Source: Aegilops tauschii subsp. strangulata
Lineage: Eukaryota > Streptophyta > Magnoliopsida > Poales > Poaceae
Direction of reading: 5' to 3'
Assembly: GCF_002575655.3 (NCBI RefSeq)
Contig: NC_053041.3
Span: 117,644,318 to 117,708,317, forward strand
Length of the DNA stretch: 64,000 bases
The position numbers and the translations under genes were made by a program. Every line of letters starts with the position of its first letter. Position 1 is the first letter of the stretch. A model generated the notes under the pieces. It had not been told where the DNA came from. It saw nothing but the letters and a program-made list of their open reading frames with translations, and made no database searches. Positions 55,326 to 64,000 of the stretch are shown here, in pieces.

Positions 55326-55575
55326 TTTTTTAATTAAAAAAAAGGCAAAAGGAAATATATTAAGTACCACAAACCCTTAAAATAACCACCCTCACAGAAA
55401 TCAAAAAATACATCCAAATCCTTGTGGTTGCCCAAGTCTTCTTCCTCCAACAATAAAATCGAAAACCCCTGAATTTTGCTTTTATCGGTCCACAGAGCGG
55501 TCCGGACGAGATTTCTCCCGTAAACCGGAGACAAACGTGAGTGTGCGCGGGGGGGGGGGGGGGGGGGGGGGGGGG
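55326..55575. other. Spacer ending in a long G run
   Basis: AT-rich start with ATTAAA and A runs, then a stretch with GGTCCACAGAGCGGTCCGGA and about 27 G up to 55,575. No gene is seen. The G run adjoins the Gypsy LTR and hides its target duplication. Confidence 0.5.
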
Positions 55576-56211
55576 TGAGGGAGTCCTGGACTAGGGGGTC
55601 CTCGGGCGTCCGGCCTGTTGGACATGGGCCGGACTAATGGGCTTGAAAGATACAAGACCGAAGACTCTCTCCCGTGTTCGGATAGGACTCTCCTTGGTGT
55701 GGAAGGCAAGCTAGGCGTCCAAATATGAAGATTCCTTTCTCTGTAACCGACTTTATGTTACCCTAGATCCCTCCGGTGTCTATATAAACCGGAGGGCTAG
55801 GTCCGTAGAGGCCAATACTCATAATCATAGTCATACAGCTAGACTTCTAGGGTTTTAGCCATTACGATCTCGTGGTAGATCAACTCTTGTAATACTCATA
55901 ATCATAGTCATACATGCTAGACTTCTAGGGTTTTAGCCATTACGATCTCGTGGTAGATCAACTCTTGTAATACTCATAATCATAGTCATACATGCTAGAC
56001 TTCTAGGGTTTTAGCCATTACGATCTCGTGGTAGATCAACTCTTGTAATACTCATATTCATCAAGATCAATCAAGCAGGAAGTAGGGTATTACCTTCATA
56101 GAGAGGGCCCGAACCTGGGTAAACATTGTGTCCCCTGTCTTCTGTTACCATCGATCCTAGACGCACAGTTTGGGACCCCCTACCCGAAATCCGCCGGTTT
56201 TGACACCGACA
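55576..56211 (+). repeat. Gypsy 5' LTR, about 636 bp
   Basis: TGAGGGAGTCCTGGACTAGG to ACACCGACA, followed by TTGGTGCTTTCATTGAGAG as the likely primer-binding region. A TATA box (TATATAAA, 55,781-55,788) lies inside a short inverted repeat CTCCGG...CCGGAG. Three tandem units of 77-78 bp follow. Confidence 0.8.
55814..56050 (+). repeat. Three tandem 77-78-bp units in the LTR
   Basis: Units start AATACTCATAATCATAGTCA at 55,814, 55,891 and 55,969. They are nearly identical, so the amplification is recent, and lie downstream of the TATA box in the expected transcribed R/U5 part. Confidence 0.92.
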
Positions 56212-56258
56212 TTGGTGCTTTCATTGAGAGTTCCACTGTGCCGTCCTCAAAAGGTTTG

Positions 56259-59200
56259 ATGGCTCCTTCAATCATCTACAACGATGCTCTCCAAGGGGAA
56301 ATCTTCCTCCCGGGGCAGATCTTCGTATTCGGCGGCTTCGCACAGCGGGCTAACTCGCTTGGCCATCTAGAGCAGATCGACAGCTATGCCCCTGGCCATC
56401 AGGTCAGATTTGGAAGCTTGAACTACGTCGCGGATATCCGTGGAGATTTGATCTTGGACGGATTCGAGACCGCGGCAGCCGCTCCCTGTCACCACGATGA
56501 ACATGATTTAAATCTGTCATCGGATCATACCCAGGAGATAACACATGCAACTGCTCTGGCCTTAGATCCGGAGCAGATCGCGCCATCCGAGGACGGGAAG
56601 CTCAACCCCGCCACGGAAGCCGCAGACTCCGCGGCGTTGGAGCCGCACACAGACCTAACCTCGGGTGATATCGGTGTCACCGGAACTTCGGACTCGTTTC
56701 CGGCTACAAGTTTCGAACCATGTGCGTCCGCGTACGTCGAGCTTGATCAGTCATCGATCATCGAATTCAGCGCCGCGGACATCTTCCGGCACTCGCCTTT
56801 AGGCGACGTGCTAAACTCATTAAAAAATATGTCCTTAGCGGGGGACTCATAGCCGAATTATATCCGGTTCGAACTGGAGGCTGATGATGGAGAATTGCGC
56901 TTCCCACCCGCCACCCACTTAATAGCCACTGTCGAAGACTTAACCGGCATGCTCGATTACGGCTCCGAAGACATCGACGGTATGGACGACGATGCCAATG
57001 AGGAGCAGGGCCAAAACCCGCCGTTTACCGGACGCTGGACGGTCACTTCTTCATATGATGTGTACATGGTAGATACACCTAAAGAAACTAACGACGATGA
57101 CAAAGAAGATCCAGTCGAGGATAAACCTCCTGAGACACAGAGCCCAGACGCCGGCGTCAGCGGCGCCGCTCTAAGTCACGTCGTGCAAAAGATAGCAATA
57201 CCGGCACCGGAGAAAATAATACTCCGGACGATGCCGAAGACAATGAAGACCCTGTTGAGGCAACTTCCGAACAGGAGGAACAGGAAAACGGGCAAGTTAG
57301 CCCTGATGAACATGCCATACACGACGACTCGGAGGATAGTAATTATCTTCCGCTCGCCGAGGATGAGGTGAGCCTTGGCAACGAGGATTTCATCATGCCT
57401 GAGGAACCTCTCGAGCAGGAGCGCTTCAAGCGCCAACTGATAGCCACTTCAAGGAGCCTGAAAAAGAAGCAGCAGCAGCTTCAGGCTGACCAAGACCCGC
57501 TCAACGATAGATGGACAGATGTCCTGGCAGCCGAAGAATACGGCCTCAAGCGCGCAGCCAAGAGTTACCCGAAGGGCAAATTGCTACCTCGGTTCGATGA
57601 GGAAGCGCTGGAGCCCATACCTCCCTCGCGTAATGCGGCCGACCGACCACCACGCGGTCGGGACAATGCGGCTGACCGACCACCACGCGGTCGGGATAAA
57701 GCGGCAACTCAAGCCGAACAGCAGCCCGCCCACCTCAACGTAAAAATAGAGATAAAACAGCTCGGGGTTATACATATGACCTTCGGCAAGACCTGGACAG
57801 TAGAGCAGGACATACCAGATCGATCTACGGATCGCGAGGACGCGCCTCAACACGCGACGACGGCTACCTATTCGGACATGACAAACCTAGTCATGCCTGG
57901 GCCGAAAACCGCAGACGGACTCCATTGGAGCTACGTCGCGATGCGGCCTGACATAGAGGCGCCGCACACCCTCTTTCCTTCACTGATGAAGTAATGGGCC
58001 ATGAATTCCCAGAAGGGCTTAAACCCGTAAATATTGAATCATACGATGGAACAACTGATCCCGCGGTATGGATCGAGGATTTTATTCTCCACATCCATAT
58101 GGCTCGCGGAGATGACCTTCACGCCATCAAATACCGCCCACTAAAACTCAAAGGACCAGCCCGGCACTGGCTGAACAGTCTACCCAAAAACTCCATTGGC
58201 AGCTGGGAGGACTTGGAAGAAGCCTTCTTTGACAACTTCCAAGGCACATATGTTCGACCTCCGGATGCCGACTACTTAAGTCACATAATTCAACAACCCG
58301 GAGAGTCAGCCAGGAAATTCTGGACTTGGTTCTTAACCAAAAAGAACCAGATCGTCGACTGTCCGGATGCCGAAGCCCTGGCGGACTTTAAGCATAGCAT
58401 CCGTGACGAATGGCTCGCCCGCCACCTCGGCCAAGAAAAGCCGAAGTCCATGACAGCCCTCACGGCACTCATGACCCGCTTTTGTGCGGGTGAGTATAGT
58501 TGGCTGGCCCGTAGTAAAAACACGGCAAGCGAAGCGGGCACCTCCGAGGTCAAAAATAGCAACGGCAAGCTCCGACGCAACAGACACAAACGCCGAAGCA
58601 ATGGTGACAATACCGATGACACAACATTCAATGCCGGATTCAGTGGCTCCAAGTCCGGTCAGCGGAAGAAGCCGTATAAAAGAAACAATCAGGGACCATC
58701 CAGCTTGGACCGCATACTCGATCGTCCGTGCCAGATCCATGGCACCCCAGACAAGCCAGCGAATCATACCAACAGAGATTGTTGGATTTTTAAGCAGGCC
58801 AACAAGTTAAATGCCGAAAACAAGGAGAAGGGATCGCAAGGCGAGGACGATGACGAGGAGCCCCGGCCACCGAATACAGGGGGACGGAAGAAGTTTCCCC
58901 CTCAGTTCAAAATGGTGAACATGATATATGCTACACACATCCCCGAGAGGGAGCGCTAGCGCGCGCTCAGGGACGTCTATGCGATAGAGCCAGTCGCCCC
59001 AAAATTCAATCCATGGTCGTCATGCCCGATCACCTTTGATCGTCGGGATCATCTGACTAGTATCCGCCATGGCGGTTCAGCCGCACTGGTCCTCGACCCA
59101 ATCATTGATGGATTTCACCTGACGCGAGTCCTCATGGACGGTGGCAGCAGCCTCAATCTGCTCTATCAGGATACAGTGCGCAAAATGGGCATTAATCCAT

Positions 59201-59637
59201 CACGGATCAAACCCATAAAGACTACCTTTAAAGGAGACATACCAGGTGTAGAGGCCCGCTGTACGGGCTCAATCACACTAGAGGTTGTCTTCGGATCTTC
59301 GGACAACTTCCGAAGCGAAGAGTTAATCTTCGATATCGTCCCTTTTCGCAGCGGCTATCACGCACTGCTGGGACGAACCGCATTTGCTCGATTCAACGCA
59401 GTGCCACACTATGCTTATCTCGAGCTCAAGATGCCCGGACCATGCGGCGTCATAACAGTTAATGGACACATGGAACGCTCCCTCCGTACCGAGGAGCACA
59501 CCACTGCCTTAGCAGCAGAAGTACAGAGCGGCCTTTTCAAGCAGAACCTCAATTCAGCGGCCAAGCTCCCGGGCACTGTCGAGAGAGTCCGGACTATTCT
59601 GCAGCAGGGCAGCTCGGCTCGTCAAGAGCTCGATTAG
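56259..59637 (+). pseudogene. Gypsy gag-protease polyprotein (broken)
   Basis: Starts at ATG 56,259. An N-terminal acidic region, then a Retrotrans_gag-type domain (58,020-58,500: WIEDFILHIHMARGD, ALKYRPLKLKGPARHWLNSL-type stretch, WEDLEEAFFDNFQGTY, FKHSIRDEWLARHLG). A basic, RNA-binding-like region and a His/Cys motif follow. The aspartic protease (59,110-59,500) has VLMDGGSSLNLLY as its catalytic loop and FDIVPFRSGYHALLGRTAFA. Defects: TAG at 56,850-56,852, a frameshift near 57,180, another near 57,975 and TAG at 58,957-58,959. A 33-bp tandem duplication (DRPPRGRDNAADRPPRGRD) lies near 57,640. The frame ends at 59,637 directly after protease, where RT would be expected. Confidence 0.85.
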
Positions 59638-59639
59638 CA

Positions 59640-60850
59640 ATTTGGCCTCCGTCCCAGTCCCGATCAAGCGGCGGTATTCGTACCGCGCGTACATAACTAC
59701 GCACTCAAAATTCCATGGGCATAGACGGAGGCATAACTAGCTTGTGATCCGCAATACGGCTCGACCGCCTCCGGACACACATACTTTCACTGTTTCCTTT
59801 TTTTCTCCTTTTCAGGATATTTTTCCACACGCCTTCCCTGACGGCCTGACCATCGGTCCTTTCGAAGGATAAATACACCAGGACGGCAAGAAGCATGGAC
59901 GTACTGGGGAATTTTTAGGTGGTCTCTTTAACGATCCCTTTACCTGTTTTCAGACCCACACGCAGCTCTCCCTTGGTTATGGCATATTAAATAACTGTTT
60001 GCTTATTGCACTACTTGTATAAATGCGCTTTGACGTATTAATGAAATGATAATGGAAACAGTTTGCGGCCCAAATTCTGCGGCTCTAGCTTATTACCCTT
60101 TCTTCTTTTCCTTTTTGATAACTTTATCAAAAGGCACTCGTACACTTTGGTATTCAATTTGCCAGGGGCTTCATAGCGCCCCGCACTACGGCAACAAAGT
60201 CCGAACACTTTTTACAGTGTAGTTCGGCACCCCGAATTTAGCAATATATGCATTGGCTCCGAATCATGTCTTTGGTCAATAGTTGGGTTGCCCGGCTCCT
60301 GTGCTTGCTATCCTACGTTCCGCTATCCCGGCTAGGGTAGTAAAGGGAGAACTACTGCGATTGTGCCCTGGTTTACCCGGATGAGCACCTCAGTAGAGAA
60401 AGCCAAAAACTGACTGTCATGATGCGGCGAGAGCCGGTCAGCTCTTTGGAGGTTTCAAATCTTTAGAGATTTTTTCCACATTACGCGAGGGATTGGTACT
60501 TATCCGATCAGGTGTTTACAGCATCCTAGTTCGGATACTAGGGGCTGCGCCTAAATTTTCATTGTCAAACTCCTATGGCTAAGTGAGGGTGCTAAAGCCG
60601 CATAGTCCGATTGCCTGGTTCGTTGCGCTAAACACCTCCTCCAAGGACCAAATAATTGGATCAAGAGTGTTTAGATTACATCCCGAACACCCCTGTACTA
60701 CCTACATGGGGGCAGAAGCCGACAACTAGCCAACTATCAGATTTTACAAAACACGGCCGCACAGGAGGTAAAATTTTTCAAATAACAAACATCATATTAA
60801 CATAACGGCTTTGTTTCATCATACAAGGCAAAAGACAAACATGAATGTAT
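59640..60850. other. Noncoding stretch between protease and antisense gene
   Basis: About 1.2 kb without a supportable frame. It is probably the deleted or absent pol region; TTTATTA-like poly(A) signals occur near 60,040. Confidence 0.5.
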
Positions 60851-63800
60851 TCATTCGAAAATAATGTCTTGTGCACATTGCGTCGCCACAATACGAGACC
60901 CCTCCAGGACATCTTCAAAATACCGCTCGGGCGTGCGGTGTTCCTTGCCCTCAGGCGGTCCCTCGGTCACAAGCTTGACGGCGTCCATCTTCGCCCACCA
61001 CACCTTGACGCGGCGAAGGCCATGCGCGCGCCCTCGATGCAGACCGACTGCTTGATGACGTCCAGCCGAGGGCAGACATTCACCAGCCGCTTCACGAGCC
61101 CGAAGTAGCTGCTGGGTATAGCTTCGGCAGGCCACAGCCGGATTATTAAATCCTTCATGGCCAGTTCGGCCACCCTATGCAGCTCGACCAGCTGTTTTAG
61201 CTGATCGCTAAAGGGCACCGGATGTTCTGGCGCAAGGTATTGCGACCAGAACAACTTCTCCGTTGAGCTCCCTTCTTCGGCACGGAAGAATTCCGCAGCG
61301 TTAGACACACTGCGCGGCAGATCCGCAAACGCCCCGGGGGAACTCCAAATCCGGGTCAGTAAGATATACTTCTTCTTGACATACTTGCTTCGCATACTAA
61401 AAGCCTTACCCGCCGCGATTTTCTTGGCCTCCTGGATCTCCTGGAGGGCGCCCTGGGCTTCAACCCGGGCTTCTTGAGCGCTTTGTTGCACCTTGGCGAG
61501 TTCGGTCTCTCGAGCCAAAACATCAAGCTCCAAGGACTCACACTTTTTCACGACATCCTGGAGCTCTTGCTGGACCTCATTGAGCTGGGCCTCGTGGTTT
61601 TCACGGGCAGCTTGCTCCTTAGCAACTTTCTCCTCAGCCTCGGCCAGGGCCTTTTTAAGGACCTCGACCTCGGTCGCCGCTCCTAAAAATATTATGGCAC
61701 TACGGTCATTAAAAACATCATCTACTCTTTCCGAATATACAACAAGTAATTACATACCTTGCTTGTCTTCTAGGTGCTTTCTTGCTTGGCTGAGCTCCTC
61801 CTCGGCCCGCTCCAGTCTCTGCTTCGGTCCAGAGACTTCGGCAGTATGTGCGGTCGCAGCTAGCAACGACGCCTGTTTCAACACACAGGTGCATATGGTT
61901 AGTCTCCTGCGAAAAACTGTTTGATCCTCTGTCCGGCTCTTCTTTCCGAACACCGGACAGAGTCTTAGAGGCTACTATCTATACTATGACATTCTTTTTA
62001 TAAAATTGCGTCGCTTACCACAAAACTTGTCAGCAGGCTGCTATGGTCAGTCCGCTCTTGACAGACTGAATCCTTTCAATCACCGTACCCATAAGGATAC
62101 GGTGTTCCTCCATGATGGAAGCGCCTCATAGCACTTCCAGCAGATTGTTCGGTGCCTCTGGTTGGACAGAGGTCACCGGCGGGACAGGCACGCCTCCTTC
62201 TTTTGAAGGAGGTTGCTCGCCGGATTCCGGAGCCGTATAGGTCCCCGGAATCATATTCGGCTAGGGGCCGAACTGAGCATGGCCCCCATCACCGTCTCCA
62301 TGGGGGTCTGCTCCCCCATGTGTCCGGCGACTGAGGTTTCGCCCTCCGGCGCCTCCCTGACAGCCTCCTGAACATCTCCCTAGCTGGGGAAGGTCCTTCG
62401 GGACAGCACCTCGGCGTCGCCCTTGGCCTGGGGAGATTGAGCGGCCGGCGGTGACATGCTGGCCATCGCCTTCGAATCCAGCGAACCTCCTGATGAGGAT
62501 CGCAGGGAGCTATCATGGGCCGGACTGCAATAGCATAATTTAACATGTTAATACCATGAAGTGGAGAGGCCGGATACATGGATGTATGCGGGTTTTTAGT
62601 ACTTACGATGCGGCCAGGGGCTTGTTTCGGGGGCGCCGCTCCGGGCTACTGTCGACGTCCCACGCGGGGTTATCCGCAGGGGGGCCCTTCCCCTCTTGGG
62701 CGCCTCCGCCTCCAGATTTGTGGACGCCGCCCTCTTCTTCCTCCCCCCATCAGGGGGAGAGTTGCTTTCTTCCTCCTCCTCGTCGTCGTCTTCGGCGGCG
62801 GTGGAATGAGTCTTGTCGTCGGACGACACATCCGAAGCTCCCTTGCGGCGGGGGCCACTCCAGACCCCCTTGGCCGTCTTCTTGGCCTTCTTCTCTGGCG
62901 CCTGATAGGGCGCCGGGACCAGCATCTTCGCCAGGAGCGGGATGACTGGTTCCTTGGGCAGCGGAGCCCAACATTGAATCCGCTTTGCTTTCTCTGTCCA
63001 TGCTTGAAAAAATAAAGTTTAGATATCTTCCTTGAGCAAGCAAGTAGAGGATGCGCCTTGAGATGTGAAAGACTTACCGCACTGGCGGGATGGGTAAGAT
63101 CGTGCCCGCGGTCCGAGTCAATGTCCGGCGGTGTCTCATTGCCCTTAAAGAGCAACTTCCAGACATCTTCGTGAGTGGTTCCGAAGAGCCTTTCCAAGAT
63201 TTGGTGCTTCTCCAGATCGAACTCCCATAAAGGGCAGGTTCGGCTTTGGCATGGAAGGATCCGACGAACTAGCATCACCTGGATCACGTTGACGAGCTTG
63301 ATGTTTTTATCCACCATGCTTTGGATGCGTTTTCGCAGCGCTATTAGTTCGTCTGACAAAGACCAATTGGGACCCTTCTCTATCCAGGAGGTGAGCCACA
63401 TTGGAGCTCCAGATTTGAATTCGGGAGCCGCCGCCCAAGAGGCGTCGCGAGGCTCGGTCATATAGAACCACTGTTTGTGCCATTCTTTGATAGTCTCCAC
63501 AAAAGTTCCCTTGGGCCATGTGACATTGGGCAACTTTCTCACCATGGCGCCTCCGCACTCCGCATGTTGGCCGTCCACCACCTTCGGCTTCACGTTGAAG
63601 ATCTTGAGCCACAGTCTGAAGTGGGGTTGGATGCGGAGGAAGGCCTCACACACGACAATGAATGCCGAGATGTTGAGGAAGGAGTTCGGGGCTAGATCAT
63701 GGAAATCTAGCCCGTAATAGAACATAAGTCCGCAGACGAAAGGGTGAAGAGGGAACCCCAACCCGCGGACGAAGTGAGGGATGAACACCACCCTCTCGGT

Positions 63801-63947
63801 GGGCTTTGGAGTGGGGACGATTTGCCCCTTGGCCGGAAGCCGGCGGGTGATTTCTTTTGCCAGATACCCGGCCTCCCGATGCTTGGTGATGTCCTTCTCC
63901 TTGACGGAGGAGGCCATCCACTTGCCTTGCGCTCCAGATCCAGGCAT
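60851..63947 (-). pseudogene. Antisense gypsy-type gene: PF04195-like domain plus coiled coils (broken)
   Basis: On the minus strand the first exon runs from ATG 63,947 to about 63,080 (donor GCGGTAAGT): MPGSGAQGKWMASSV, then KGQIVPTPKPTERVVFIPHF, RGLGFPLHPFV, FYYGLDFHDLAPNSFLNISAFIVVCEAFLRIQPHFRLW, a pattern of the plant gypsy-type transposase-like domain. The next exon (from about 63,004) reads AWTEKAKRIQCWAPLP-KEPVIPLLAKML, then an acidic/basic nuclear-like region, ending near 62,600 (GTAAGT). Later exons near 62,530-62,060, 61,873-61,760 and 61,680-60,851 encode coiled coils (EVEVLKKALAEAEEKVAKEQ; LELDVLARETELAKVQQSAQ) and a C-terminal block (RLWPAEAIPSSYFGLV, FEDVLEGSRIVATQCAQD). Stops near 62,380 and a frameshift near 61,000 break it. 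It may regulate or compete with the element's sense transcript. Confidence 0.75.
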
Positions 63948-64000
63948 GGTCGAGTGCTTTCTTGAGGCGGAAAAGATGAAGACTTGGGCGCTGGAGCTCA

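Larger units (their letters stand above)
55576..64000 (+). mobile_element. Ty3/Gypsy-type LTR retrotransposon, 5' part, with antisense gene
   Basis: A 5' LTR, a primer-binding-like site, gag and protease on the plus strand are followed by 1.2 kb without a frame and then a long minus-strand gene (60,851-63,947). RT, RNase H and integrase are absent at least up to the window end. The 3' LTR lies outside. This is a non-autonomous architecture; the element is at least 8.4 kb. Confidence 0.85.

Noticed and set aside
1..64000. CRISPR arrays, bacterial operons, rRNA or tRNA genes
   Set aside because: None seen; the window is plant nuclear DNA, and the tandem repeats found are transposon or microsatellite repeats.

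Overview
The window is plant nuclear DNA from a large grass genome, most likely a Triticeae species (wheat, barley or Aegilops). Three things point there: a split sucrose synthase gene with conserved splice sites, F-box and transposon genes with GC-rich grass-type coding sequence, and several transposable elements nested inside each other. Only two loci look like host genes: an F-box gene broken by one stop codon (16.8-18.0 kb, minus) and an apparently intact SUS1-type sucrose synthase (44.4-49.6 kb, minus, 15 coding exons, 808 aa). Almost everything else is transposon.

Layout. 1-2.3 kb: a degenerate LINE reverse transcriptase (minus) split by a 1.04-kb Mutator-like element with a perfect 9-bp target duplication. 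3.3-15.9 kb: a full-length 12.57-kb CACTA transposon with a 3-bp target duplication. It carries a TNP2-type transposase, a second multi-exon gene ending in a Ulp1-like domain that lacks the catalytic Cys, and a small viroplasmin-like membrane protein; the two large genes are broken. 16-22.2 kb: the F-box gene, a tandem duplication, a Harbinger ORF1 relic, a Stowaway MITE, a long-TIR element and a CACTA end.

22,250-40,230 is one Mutator-like transposon (MULE) of 17.98 kb, bounded by about 600-bp inverted repeats and a perfect 9-bp target duplication. Without its two later insertions (a 2.7-kb solo-LTR-like element and a 5.0-kb Copia element) it is about 10.3 kb. It holds four genes: a GRF-like zinc-finger/coiled-coil gene (plus), a small SANT/MADF-like gene with a Ser/Lys repeat tail behind an array of E2F-like sites (minus), a five-exon plant-mobile-domain (PMD) gene (minus) and a MURA transposase with DDE, SWIM and zinc-knuckle motifs (minus). 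All four carry stops or frameshifts, so this copy is dead but almost fully legible. It is the most interesting system in the window.

40.5-42.3 kb: a PIF/Harbinger-type element with a TAA target duplication and a frameshifted coding-like ORF. 44.4-49.6 kb: sucrose synthase with a leader intron. 49.6-55.6 kb: its upstream region, with a 550-bp direct duplication 3.8 kb apart, two Harbinger-type elements and a LINE-like retroposon with a 10-bp target duplication. 55.6 kb to the window end: a Ty3/Gypsy-type element with 5' LTR, gag and protease on the plus strand. Where RT and integrase would be expected there is instead a long antisense gene with a gypsy-type transposase domain and coiled coils; the 3' LTR lies beyond the window.
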